DNA of 64,000 nucleotides from positions 1 through 64,000 of the forward strand of contig CAYNVS010000005.1 in the NCBI GenBank assembly GCA_964400725.1. Direction: 5' to 3'. Source of the stretch: CAYNVS01 sp964400725. GTDB taxonomy: Bacteria > Myxococcota_A > SURF-8 > CAYNVS01. The number at the start of each line of letters is the position of its first letter. Positions within the stretch are counted from its first letter, which is position 1. Both the position numbers and the translations under genes were made by a program. The notes below the pieces were generated by a model, which saw nothing but the letters and a program-made list of their open reading frames with translations, did not search any database and was not told the origin of the DNA. Shown one piece after another: positions 9,370-17,219 of the stretch.

Positions 9370-9431
9370 ACATTATATAATTTGCCCCACAAGCCCGCGA
9401 AGTCAAGAGAAAGTTTATTCCGTTTTAACCC

Positions 9432-9473
9432 GCGTCCGCCTTCCCTACAAGACTGGTTTAGCAACGCGGACGT
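9432..9473. promoter_or_regulatory. candidate operator: inverted CGTCCGC sites upstream of malEF
   Basis: The 276-bp gap between the divergent malEF fusion and the Cys-rich lipoprotein contains GCGTCCGC at 9432-9439 and its inverted counterpart GCGGACGT at 9466-9473. The same CGTCCGC core appears twice as a direct repeat upstream of the GH57 gene (60610-60649). A shared regulator is a hypothesis; the motif is short and the genome is rich in such words. Confidence 0.25.
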
Positions 9474-9645
9474 CCAAGTAGAGCGCGACTTGCAGCGCAA
9501 ACAGCAAACCGTCTCAAAATTGTAAAGCGCTTAAAAAAGACTTGATAAAATTCGGCTAAAGTTATAAACGTATAATGTTTGCGTTAATTTTATTTGCGGT
9601 TTAACCAATTGTTTTCTTAAACTCTGATATACGCGAGGTGAACAG

Positions 9646-11076
9646 ATGAAAAAAGTTTCGTTGCTTATGACCATAGCGGCCGCTCTGGCGGTTATGGCGA
9701 TGGCGGCCGTCGGTTGCGGAACCAGCGGCGACAACAACAACAACCAGATAAAGTGCACGTCCGACCAGATGTGCAACAACGGTCAGGTATGCGACACCGT
9801 AAACAAGGTCTGCATAGCCAAGTGCAACAAAAATTCCGACTGCGACAGCGGCGTATGCGTTTTAGGGCACTGCGTTCCCACAACCTCGGACGGCGACGTG
9901 GACGCGTTTGACAACAACGAAAGCTCGACCTGCACGCCCGGCCAGCAGACCTGCGTAGGCACGTCCATCTTCGCGTGCATAAACGGCTCTCTGCAAAAAC
10001 AGACCGACTGCGCCACTTTGGGCATGGTTTGCACCGCGGGCAACTGCGTAAACGGCGGCGACACCGACGCCGAAACCCCGGCCTGCACCATCGACGCCAA
10101 ACAGTGCGTAGTAGATAAAGTTTACACCTGCACCGCCAGCGGCTGGAGCCAGACCGAAGACTGCGCCGCGAGCTCCAAAAAGTGCCAGAACGGCGCCTGC
10201 GTAGCCGTCGCGACCTGCACAAACAACGACAAACGCTGCAGCGGCAACATCGTCGAAACCTGCACTAACAACGCATGGGGCGTTACGACCGACTGCGCGG
10301 CTTTGGGCAAAACCTGCTCCAACGGCCAATGCGTAAGCGGCGGCGACGAAGACCCCGAAATTCAAACTTGCAACAACGGCGACATCCGTTGCGTAGGCAA
10401 CATGACTCAGTCCTGCTCCAACGGAGCGTGGATAAACGGAACCGACTGCGCGGCTTTGGGCAAAACCTGCTCCAACGGCCAGTGCGTAGGCGGCGGCGAT
10501 CCGGACGTCGATAACCCCGTCGAAGTTGACAACGGAACCTGCACCGTTGGCTCGACCCGCTGCGTAGGCAACGGCGTATTTAAGTGCAACTCCGCCGGCA
10601 TGTGGGATTCAGTGGAAGACTGCGCCGCCAGCGGCAAAACCTGCGTGGACGGCGCCTGCACCGGCGGCTCGACGAACGAAGGATGCGCCAGCGGCACCAC
10701 TTGCCAAGCGGTAAGCGACGGAGGAGCGATGGGCTGCTTGACCTCCAGCGGCGGACTTCCCTCCAACGCTCAGAAGGGCTGCGGCAATACGCCCTGCACC
10801 GGCAACGCCACTTGCTATTGCACCGAGAGCACCTGCGCCGACGCCAACAACGTCTGCATATTCAACTGCGGAACCTGCGCCAGCGGCACCACTTGCCAAG
10901 CGGTAACCGACGGAGGAGCGATGGGCTGCTTGACCTCCAGCGGCGGAATCCCCTCCAACGCGCAAAAGGGCTGCGGAAACAACACCCCTTGCACCGGCAA
11001 CGCCACCTGCTATTGCACCGAGAGCACCTGCGCCGACGCCAACAACGTCTGCATCGGCAACTGCTCTACTCTGTAA
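9646..11076 (+). CDS. Cys-rich repeat lipoprotein
   Basis: The 476-residue product starts after a GAGGTG site and has a signal peptide ending in AAVGC, followed by a polar Asn-rich spacer. The mature part is dominated by Cys-rich modules of about 45-50 residues with the pattern C-x(4-6)-C-x-G-x(4)-C-x-(N/S)-G-x-W, DCAALGKTC and NGQCV, at least five times. Acidic linkers such as GGDTDAE and GGDEDPE separate them. The last third holds two nearly identical 64-residue repeats with GTTCQAV, GAMGCLTSSGG and CTGNATCYC. Such disulfide-rich surface lipoproteins are common in deltaproteobacterial lineages; their ligands are unknown. A strong terminator follows. Confidence 0.88.
   Translation: MKKVSLLMTIAAALAVMAMAAVGCGTSGDNNNNQIKCTSDQMCNNGQVCDTVNKVCIAKCNKNSDCDSGVCVLGHCVPTTSDGDVDAFDNNESSTCTPGQQTCVGTSIFACINGSLQKQTDCATLGMVCTAGNCVNGGDTDAETPACTIDAKQCVVDKVYTCTASGWSQTEDCAASSKKCQNGACVAVATCTNNDKRCSGNIVETCTNNAWGVTTDCAALGKTCSNGQCVSGGDEDPEIQTCNNGDIRCVGNMTQSCSNGAWINGTDCAALGKTCSNGQCVGGGDPDVDNPVEVDNGTCTVGSTRCVGNGVFKCNSAGMWDSVEDCAASGKTCVDGACTGGSTNEGCASGTTCQAVSDGGAMGCLTSSGGLPSNAQKGCGNTPCTGNATCYCTESTCADANNVCIFNCGTCASGTTCQAVTDGGAMGCLTSSGGIPSNAQKGCGNNTPCTGNATCYCTESTCADANNVCIGNCSTL
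10684..11070 (+). repeat. tandem 192-bp coding repeat in the Cys-rich lipoprotein
   Basis: Two copies (10684-10875 and 10876-11070) encode almost the same 64-65 residues and are nearly identical in DNA as well, including synonymous positions over long stretches. This points to recent tandem duplication or gene conversion. Confidence 0.85.
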
Positions 11077-11095
11077 GCGGAGTTAGACGAATTAC

Positions 11096-11127
11096 AAAAA
11101 GCCCCTCGCTTGAGGGGCTTTTTTTTA
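11096..11127 (+). terminator. Rho-independent terminator
   Basis: A GCCCCTC / GAGGGGC stem with a four-base loop (11101-11118) is followed by a run of eight Ts. It ends transcription of the Cys-rich lipoprotein gene and separates it from hutI. Confidence 0.92.
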
Positions 11128-11149
11128 CAAGCAAAAGCGAAAGCGATAA

Positions 11150-12397
11150 ATGCGCGACAAACTGATTCTGGCCAACATTCGCGAGCTCGTTACTCTCTCC
11201 GGCGTTTTTTCCTCGCCGGAAAACCCTCTGGGCGTTCTGCGCGACGCCTGCGTTGCAATGGACGAAGGCGTAATCGCTTACGCGGGGGACTTTTCCTCCA
11301 TTCCAGCATCCCTGCTTGACTCTGAAGTAATGGACGCGGACGACCTTACCGTAATGCCGGGGCTCGTCGACTGCCATACTCACCTAGTTTTCGCCGGCAA
11401 CCGCGCCGACGAATATTTAATGAAACTTTCGGGCGTTCCCTACATGGAAATCGCCCAAAGAGGCGGCGGCATTCTCGCCACCGTAGAAGCGACCCGCAAG
11501 GCGAGTCTTGAAGAGCTTATTGCATTGGGCTTGCCGAGACTTAAAAGAGCGTTGGCGCGCGGAATAACGACGGTGGAAATTAAATCGGGCTACGGGCTTG
11601 ATACGGAGACCGAACTTAAACAACTTGAGGCGATAGACGCTCTTTCACAGCTTCAGCCAGTCGAAATAGTTCCGACGTTCATGGGCGCGCACGAGTTTCC
11701 GCCCGAATTCCGCGGAGACGAAGGCAAGAAGGAGCGTTACGTCGATTTGCTCTGCGAGGAAATGATTCCGGCGGTTGCGGAACAAGGCATAGCCGTATTC
11801 ATCGACGTTTTTTGCGAACCGGGCGTCTTCAGCGTTCCGCAGGCCGAGCGCATATTGCTAAAAGGCGTGGAATTCGGGCTTATTCCGCGCCTTCACGCCG
11901 ACGAGTTCGCCGACGGAAAAGCCGCTTCGCTGGCCGCGAGAATCGGCGCCAAAAGCGCGGATCATCTTCAGGCCGCGTCTATTGAGGGCTTGGAAGAAAT
12001 GGCGAAAGCGGGAGTCGTCGCGACGCTGCTGCCTGGAGTGAATTTGTCGATGGGAAAAAAAGATTTTCCCGACGCGAAAAAAATGATCGAACTCGGATTA
12101 AAAATCGCAATCGCCACCGATTTCAACCCCGGAAGCAGCCCGACGCAAAACCTTCCGCTGGTTGCTGCCTTCGCGTGCGCGTTCATGCGCGTTCCGCCTC
12201 AAACCGCGCTGGCGGCTATTACTGCAAACGCCGCGTCCGCGCTAGGAATGCAGAGCAAGATTGGAAAGATTGAAGTCGGCATGCAGGCCGATTTGCTGGG
12301 CTTGAGAGCGGACGGCTGGGCGGACATTTTCTACAACTCCGGAGAAAACTTGACGGCGCTTGCGATTAAAAAAGGGAAATTGGAATTCGAGGCGTAA
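11150..12397 (+). CDS. hutI: imidazolonepropionase
   Basis: This 415-residue metal-dependent hydrolase of the amidohydrolase superfamily matches HutI along its length. It carries the HxH metal motif in DCHTHLVFAGNRADEY (His76, His78), the KSGYGLDTETELK substrate loop, HADEF, SADHL and the ATDFNPGSSP segment. HutI converts 4-imidazolone-5-propanoate to N-formimino-L-glutamate in histidine degradation. The rest of the hut pathway (hutH, hutU) is not in the window, so the gene is an orphan here. The ribosome-binding site is weak. The next gene, encoding a ferritin-like protein, starts 65 bp downstream. Confidence 0.92.
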   Translation: MRDKLILANIRELVTLSGVFSSPENPLGVLRDACVAMDEGVIAYAGDFSSIPASLLDSEVMDADDLTVMPGLVDCHTHLVFAGNRADEYLMKLSGVPYMEIAQRGGGILATVEATRKASLEELIALGLPRLKRALARGITTVEIKSGYGLDTETELKQLEAIDALSQLQPVEIVPTFMGAHEFPPEFRGDEGKKERYVDLLCEEMIPAVAEQGIAVFIDVFCEPGVFSVPQAERILLKGVEFGLIPRLHADEFADGKAASLAARIGAKSADHLQAASIEGLEEMAKAGVVATLLPGVNLSMGKKDFPDAKKMIELGLKIAIATDFNPGSSPTQNLPLVAAFACAFMRVPPQTALAAITANAASALGMQSKIGKIEVGMQADLLGLRADGWADIFYNSGENLTALAIKKGKLEFEA

Positions 12398-12462
12398 AAG
12401 GCGCCTTTAGACCTAACGCCGCGCTTTAAACTATTTTTTCGTCAAAATAAAAGGCTGCGAAC

Positions 12463-12903
12463 ATGGAGCTAAACTTAAGAAAAGCGGTAAGAAACGCGAT
12501 TTTCGCGGAGGAATCGGCGCGCAGTCTGTACGTCGCGCTTGAAAGCTATTCAAAGGACGAGCGGACGAAAAAATTTTTCGGTAAAATGGCGGCGGCGGAA
12601 TTGAAGCATATCGAGATAATAGAGTCGTTCGCCGCGGAAAATAAAATAGAGCCGTCCGAAGAGGTTGACTCCGAATTCGCCTTGTTTGAAACCGCCTCCG
12701 AAGATTACAAATTCGATTTGTCCGACCCGCATAACGCCATCGGCGCGGCGATAACGGCGGAAATTAAAGCCAAAAACGGTTACGAGGATTACGCGGCCAA
12801 ATCGGAGGGAGACGTAAAACTCTTTTTTCTTAAAATGGCCTCGTTCGAGGAAGGGCATTACAAATCGTTGTTGAAAATGAGAGAGCGCTATTCGTCCGGC
12901 TGA
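12463..12903 (+). CDS. small ferritin-like (rubrerythrin-domain) di-iron protein
   Basis: The 146-residue all-helical protein has two ferritin-like half repeats. Each has a Glu on the first helix (FAEESARSLY; ITAEIKAKNGYEDY) and an ExxH-type motif on the second (AAAELKHIEI; SFEEGHYKSL). These are the expected ligands of a carboxylate-bridged di-iron site. It lacks the C-terminal rubredoxin domain of rubrerythrin. Such proteins are thought to reduce peroxide or sense iron or oxygen; the electron donor is unknown. A paralog follows about 140 bp downstream, so the pair probably arose by duplication. Confidence 0.8.
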   Translation: MELNLRKAVRNAIFAEESARSLYVALESYSKDERTKKFFGKMAAAELKHIEIIESFAAENKIEPSEEVDSEFALFETASEDYKFDLSDPHNAIGAAITAEIKAKNGYEDYAAKSEGDVKLFFLKMASFEEGHYKSLLKMRERYSSG

Positions 12904-13043
12904 TAGCGGCGCCGCCGCAAAAGCCTTAGCTTAAATAATCTCAAAATGAGAACAAGTGTTGACCATTCGCGCCTTTAATTTGGCGCCCGGCCTTTCCGCA
13001 TCGTATAATTATGCGCAAATTGTTTTGGAAAGGATGCGCGGTT

Positions 13044-13478
13044 ATGCAGGTTACTCTCGAACAAGCCGTTAGAAACGCCATAATGTCGGAGGAAAACGCC
13101 CGAAGATTTTACGAGCGGCTTTCGCGTTTTGTCGAAAACGAAGACGCGAAGCGTTTTTTCGTAAAAATGTCGGAAGAAGAGGAACGACACGCGGTCGCGC
13201 TGGCTAATTTGGCGCGGGACAAAACCTTGCGGCTGCCCAAAAACATCGACGTAGCGAGCGCCTTTTTAGAGCCTCGCCCCGGAACGGCCGACGCGAAGAT
13301 TGAAACGCTGGAAGGCGCAATCGAGCTTGCCATCGCGGCGGAAATCAACGCGCAGCTTTATTACGAGGCTCTCGCATCGACCGTCGAAGGAGAAGCTCAA
13401 CTTTTTTTCGAGCGGATGGCGGAGGCGGAGTCGAGCCATTACGATATTCTAAACGACTATAAAAACCGACTGAAATAA
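13044..13478 (+). CDS. second small ferritin-like di-iron protein
   Basis: This 144-residue paralog of the preceding gene starts at the ATG of MQVTLEQAVRNA, which has GGAAAGGA nine bases upstream; an in-frame ATG at 13011 has no site. Ferritin-like ligands are visible in MSEENARRFYERL, MSEEEERHAVAL, IAAEINAQLYYEAL and MAEAESSHYDIL. No rubredoxin domain is present. It likely belongs to the same peroxide or iron functional class as its neighbour. A short AT-rich gap containing a TATAAT element precedes it, so it may have its own promoter. Confidence 0.8.
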   Translation: MQVTLEQAVRNAIMSEENARRFYERLSRFVENEDAKRFFVKMSEEEERHAVALANLARDKTLRLPKNIDVASAFLEPRPGTADAKIETLEGAIELAIAAEINAQLYYEALASTVEGEAQLFFERMAEAESSHYDILNDYKNRLK

Positions 13479-13560
13479 CTTTCAATCTTTCGCCCCCCGC
13501 CAATCGCCGGCGCGAAATAACGCTAAATTAGGGAGCGGAAGCCGCGCGGACTGACCGCGG

Positions 13561-13598
13561 CGCCGAGAAGACGGCGTTAGAATTCGGCGTTTTTTTTT
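13561..13598 (+). terminator. probable terminator with alternative pairing
   Basis: CGCCGA (13561-13566) can pair with TCGGCG (13584-13589), directly followed by nine Ts (13590-13598), giving an intrinsic terminator. The same CGCCG can instead pair with CGGCG at 13572-13576, which would leave the T run unstructured. An additional CCGCG/CGCGG hairpin lies just upstream (13542-13560). Confidence 0.5.
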
Positions 13599-13658
13599 AG
13601 CGATTAACTCTTGCGCAAAAGAATAAATCAAATTATAAATTATTTACGAGGTGTTTCA

Positions 13659-14354
13659 ATGATTACCGGAATGAACCACAACATAATGCACAACGGCAAT
13701 TTGTACCATATACAAACGGAGGAATCCGGACGAAAACATCCGCATGTAATCAGCCACCTCTTTCTCGACGGAGTAATTCTCGCGACCGAAAAAACGAGCT
13801 ACGAGGAGCATCTGGCTCTTTCGGACGACGATTTGCTTCCAATTCTTAAAAATCTAATGCAGCGGTCTCACCGCGCGATGATAAACCGGCTTGTTACAGG
13901 CGGTTACGATCACCTAAGCCAGACGATAAAAAGACCCGTTCAGCCCAAACCGGAGGTCGTTCTGGCCAACCTAGAAAAGACCGAGGACGAAACGACTCTT
14001 CAGTACGCCAAAGAGGCTGAAAACACCGTGGCCCGAAAAATCGCCGAGGAAACTACCAAACATACGGTCCGCCTGCAGACCGATGAGCCTTCTAAAGAGG
14101 AGCCTAAAGAAGAGAGGGCTCCGTCCGAAGAAAAAAAGCCGGCGGAAAGAGCCGGAACTTCTCAAAAAATCGCAGAAATAAGAACGCGCGCGGTTACGAT
14201 GCCGGTCGTGAAAAGAACCGCTCCGGTGGAGCAGGACGAAGATTCGCTCGATTTGTATATGATATTCGGCGCTTCCAAAAAAGTGCCGCGCAACAGGGAA
14301 ATATTTTCCCTTCGCGAAAAAATAGCCGCTCTTCTCGGCATTCCCAAAGAGTAA
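13659..14354 (+). CDS. conserved hypothetical protein with HIQTE motif
   Basis: The 231-residue protein begins at MITGMNHN, with a GAGGTG site six bases upstream; the in-frame ATG at 13611 lacks one. The N-terminal 75 residues look conserved (HIQTEESGRKHPHVISHLF, then LDGVILATEKTSYEEHL). The middle is a charged, Glu/Lys-rich low-complexity linker, and the C-terminus ends in a short basic/hydrophobic segment (REKIAALLGIP). There is no signal peptide or membrane helix. I recall similar N-termini in myxobacterial hypothetical proteins but cannot name a family or function. The DUF350 gene follows after 42 bp and is probably cotranscribed. Confidence 0.7.
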   Translation: MITGMNHNIMHNGNLYHIQTEESGRKHPHVISHLFLDGVILATEKTSYEEHLALSDDDLLPILKNLMQRSHRAMINRLVTGGYDHLSQTIKRPVQPKPEVVLANLEKTEDETTLQYAKEAENTVARKIAEETTKHTVRLQTDEPSKEEPKEERAPSEEKKPAERAGTSQKIAEIRTRAVTMPVVKRTAPVEQDEDSLDLYMIFGASKKVPRNREIFSLREKIAALLGIPKE

Positions 14355-14396
14355 TAACCGCTTTGGCGTTTAATTTAACATCGAGGCAAATAAAAT

Positions 14397-14627
14397 ATGC
14401 AAGGAACCGAATTATTTACCGCTTATTTAGTTACATTCGGGTGGGCCGTTCTCGGTTCGATAAGCATGGCCGTCGGATTGCTGCTTATGCTTTTAGTTTT
14501 TACGAAAGCCACCCCGCAAATCGACGAATGGAAGGAGCTAAAACAAGGAAACGTAGCGGTCGCGATAGTTTTGGCCGCAGTAATAATCGCATGCGCAATG
14601 GTCGTATCCGCCATGGTGCGTCCCTAA
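14397..14627 (+). CDS. DUF350-family small membrane protein
   Basis: The 76-residue protein has two hydrophobic helices (residues about 8-32 and 50-73) joined by the DUF350 signature WKELKQGNVAVAIVLAA. DUF350 proteins are two-helix inner-membrane proteins of unknown function, often occurring as tandem repeats. This one is a single unit. It is preceded by a GAGGC site and sits between the HIQTE-motif gene and hypF. No regulation is evident. Confidence 0.8.
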   Translation: MQGTELFTAYLVTFGWAVLGSISMAVGLLLMLLVFTKATPQIDEWKELKQGNVAVAIVLAAVIIACAMVVSAMVRP

Positions 14628-14682
14628 CGGTCGGTTTGACCCCTCGACTTTTGACGCGCATTGCCGGCGCGTCGTTCGTTAA

Positions 14683-17010
14683 ATGAAAATCCGAAAAAAA
14701 ATACGCGCGCGAGGCGTCGTGCAAGGAGTGGGAATGAGGCCGAACGTAAAAAAAATCGCCGACGCGCTCGGCCTTTTCGGCTTCGTCAAAAACGATAAAT
14801 CGGGCGTTGAAATTGAGGTCGAGGGAGAAGAACGCGCCGTTGAAGAGTTCGAGAGGCGCGTAATTTCCGACGCTCCGCCTTCCGCTAAAATCGACGAAAC
14901 GATTTCGTCGCGGCTGCCTTATTTCGGCTACGAGCGTTTCTCGATTGAAAAAAGCGGCTTAGACGCGGGCAAAAGCGTAAGCGTGCCGGTCGATTTGCCT
15001 ACGTGCGGCGATTGCAAGGCCGAAATGCTGTCGGCGTCGGACAGACGCCGCGGTTACGCCTTTATAAACTGCACAAATTGCGGGCCTAGGTTTACGATAA
15101 TAAAATCGCAGCCTTACGACCGGCCTGCGACGACGATGTCTCGCTTCGAGATGTGCCCTCAATGCCGCGCCGAATACGAAGACGCCTCCGACAGACGATT
15201 TCACGCGCAGCCTATCGCATGCCCGACTTGCGGCCCGACGCTTACTTTAATGGACGCGCGCGGCGCGGTTATTGAATGCGGCGACCCGGTCGGACGCGTT
15301 ATTGACGAAATAATAAAAGGCAAAATCGTCGCGATAAAAGGAATCGGCGGATTTCATCTAGCCTGCGACGCGCGCAACGATGACGCTATAGCGGCGCTGC
15401 GCGCGCGCAAACGCAGGGACGAGCGTCCGTTTGCCGTAATGTTTAGGAACGCGACGGAAATAAAAAAAGCCGCGCACGTTTCGCCGCAGGAAGAAAAGCT
15501 GCTCCTCTCGCTCCGCGCGCCGATAGTTATTTTAAAGCGCAAAACGCCTTTTCCCTTTCCCGAATCGGTTTGCGCCGGTCTCCCGACGATCGGGGCGTTT
15601 CTGCCGTACGCGCCCCTTCATACGCTTTTATTCGAGAGCGAAAACTCGCCCGAAGGAATGGCGCTGGTTATGACCAGCTGCAACGTCCACGACGAGCCGA
15701 TTGTCTATATCGACTCATTCGATTCAAAGAGGCTTGGGGAATTGGCCGATTTAATTCTTACGCACAACCGCCCAATTCTCGTCCGCTGCGACGATTCCGT
15801 CGCCGCGGTTTATTCGGGAGAGGAAACGGTATTACGCCGCGCGCGCGGCTACGTTCCGCAGTCGCTTCGTTTTGCCGCTCCGTTTAAAAAAACGGTTCTC
15901 GCGGTCGGCGCCGAGTTGAAAAATACGGTTTGCCTTTGCTTCGAGGAGCATGCGGTATTGAGCCAGCACGTCGGCGATTTGCAGAACGTCGAAACGTTCG
16001 ACGCCTTCCTTGAGACGATCGGACACTTAGAGGGGCTCTTCGAGACGCGGCCTGAACTTTTAGTCCGCGACGCGCATCCCGATTTCTTGTCGAGCCGATA
16101 CGCGGCAGAGCGCGCCGAAAAGGAAGGGCTGCAAATAATTTCGCTGCAACACCACGCGGCGCACGCGCTTTCCTGCATCGCGGAAAACGGTCTGTTTGAA
16201 AAAAGCTGCCTATGCCTGACCTTCGACGGAACCGGACTTGGCTCGGACGGCGCGGTTTGGGGCGGAGAAATTTTCGAGGCGACGCCGGATAAAATAAAAC
16301 GCGCCGGGCATATCGAGTATTTCCCTCAGCCGTTCGGCGATAAGAGCGCCAGACTCCCTTGGACGACCGCGCTGTGCATGGTTCGCCGTTTTGCGCCCGA
16401 AATCCGGCCGCCCGACTCGGTAGCGCGTTACGCGCAAAGCGGCGCGGGCAAAATTCTAGACGAAACGCTTAAGCGGGGAGCCGGCAAAATGCCGCGCTCA
16501 AGCTCTATGGGGCGCTTGTTCGACGCGGTTTCCGCGCTGCTGGACGTTAATACCGAAGCCTCTTACGAGGCGCAAGCGGCGATAGCGCTTGAAAGCGTTT
16601 CCTTGCCGGACGTAGGGCTTGACGACGCGTACGACATGCCGGTCGAGAGCGAAGGCGGCTTATTCGTCGCGAGAATTGCGCCGTTGATTAAGGGAATCAT
16701 CGCCGACGCGGCGCGCGGCGCGGACGTTTCGGAAGCCGGAGGCAGGTTTCACGCCGCGGTAGTTTCTTCGTTTTCCTCAATGGCCGAGGCTTTGAGGGAA
16801 AAAAGCGGCATTAATAATATTGTGTTGTCCGGCGGATGTTTTTTAAATAGAATACTCGCCGAGAGATTTACCGCCGAATTGAAAAAACGCGGCTTCGACG
16901 TTTACGCCCATCGAACGGTTCCGCCCGGAGACGGCGGCGTCTCGCTGGGTCAGGCGTATTACGCATGGAGATTGCAAAATGTGCATGGCTATACCTATGA
17001 AAGTTACTGA
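14683..17010 (+). CDS. hypF: hydrogenase maturation carbamoyltransferase HypF
   Basis: The 775-residue protein has the full HypF domain order. An acylphosphatase domain (residues 1-90; ARGVVQGVGMRPNVKKIA with the catalytic Arg, then GFVKND) comes first. Two CxxC...CxxC zinc-finger pairs (about 105-190), a YrdC-like domain (about 200-390) and a Kae1-like domain with the HHAAH motif (near 490) follow. HypF uses carbamoyl phosphate and ATP to make the carbamoyl adenylate transferred to HypE for the CN ligands of NiFe hydrogenase. It overlaps hypC by 32 bp, so translation is coupled. hypE, hypA, hypB and hydrogenase structural genes are not in this window. Confidence 0.95.
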   Translation: MKIRKKIRARGVVQGVGMRPNVKKIADALGLFGFVKNDKSGVEIEVEGEERAVEEFERRVISDAPPSAKIDETISSRLPYFGYERFSIEKSGLDAGKSVSVPVDLPTCGDCKAEMLSASDRRRGYAFINCTNCGPRFTIIKSQPYDRPATTMSRFEMCPQCRAEYEDASDRRFHAQPIACPTCGPTLTLMDARGAVIECGDPVGRVIDEIIKGKIVAIKGIGGFHLACDARNDDAIAALRARKRRDERPFAVMFRNATEIKKAAHVSPQEEKLLLSLRAPIVILKRKTPFPFPESVCAGLPTIGAFLPYAPLHTLLFESENSPEGMALVMTSCNVHDEPIVYIDSFDSKRLGELADLILTHNRPILVRCDDSVAAVYSGEETVLRRARGYVPQSLRFAAPFKKTVLAVGAELKNTVCLCFEEHAVLSQHVGDLQNVETFDAFLETIGHLEGLFETRPELLVRDAHPDFLSSRYAAERAEKEGLQIISLQHHAAHALSCIAENGLFEKSCLCLTFDGTGLGSDGAVWGGEIFEATPDKIKRAGHIEYFPQPFGDKSARLPWTTALCMVRRFAPEIRPPDSVARYAQSGAGKILDETLKRGAGKMPRSSSMGRLFDAVSALLDVNTEASYEAQAAIALESVSLPDVGLDDAYDMPVESEGGLFVARIAPLIKGIIADAARGADVSEAGGRFHAAVVSSFSSMAEALREKSGINNIVLSGGCFLNRILAERFTAELKKRGFDVYAHRTVPPGDGGVSLGQAYYAWRLQNVHGYTYESY

Positions 17011-17212
17011 AATTTCGGGCGCGGACGGAAAGTGCGAACTTTCCGGCGTGTCGCGAAGCGTCAGATTCGATCTCGTTCCGTCGGTCAAGATAGGCGATTA
17101 CGTCCTAGTTCACGCCGGTTTCGCCATCGAGACTATAGACGAGGATGAAGCGCAAAGAACGCTTGAATTATTCAAAGAGATGCTGGGCGGCGAAGAAGCG
17201 CCGGCAAGCTGA
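16979..17212 (+). CDS. hypC: hydrogenase maturation chaperone HypC
   Basis: The 77-residue protein begins MCMAIPMKV, the diagnostic HypC/HybG/HupF N-terminus in which Cys2 binds the iron centre and HypD. It continues with a small OB-like fold including GDYVLVHAGFAIETIDEDEA. HypC carries the Fe(CN)2CO moiety between HypD and the hydrogenase large subunit. It overlaps the hypF end and is followed 7 bp later by hypD, forming a tight FCD operon. Confidence 0.95.
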   Translation: MCMAIPMKVTEISGADGKCELSGVSRSVRFDLVPSVKIGDYVLVHAGFAIETIDEDEAQRTLELFKEMLGGEEAPAS

Positions 17213-17219
17213 GGCGCGA

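Noticed and set aside
9350..9410. TATAAT just upstream of the malEF start as promoter
   Set aside because: It would place the start codon only three bases after the -10 element, and no -35 element has correct spacing.
9692..11006. Arg-rich and Gln-rich open frames inside the Cys-rich lipoprotein gene
   Set aside because: They are frame shadows of repetitive coding DNA, with no independent start signals.
10266..11070. Possible CRISPR or other interspersed repeat array
   Set aside because: The repeats are in-frame protein modules of variable length without spacer structure; no cas genes are present.
12955..13010. TTGACC and TATAAT as a promoter pair upstream of the second ferritin-like gene
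   Set aside because: The two elements are 39 bp apart, far beyond usable spacing; only the TATAAT may be relevant.
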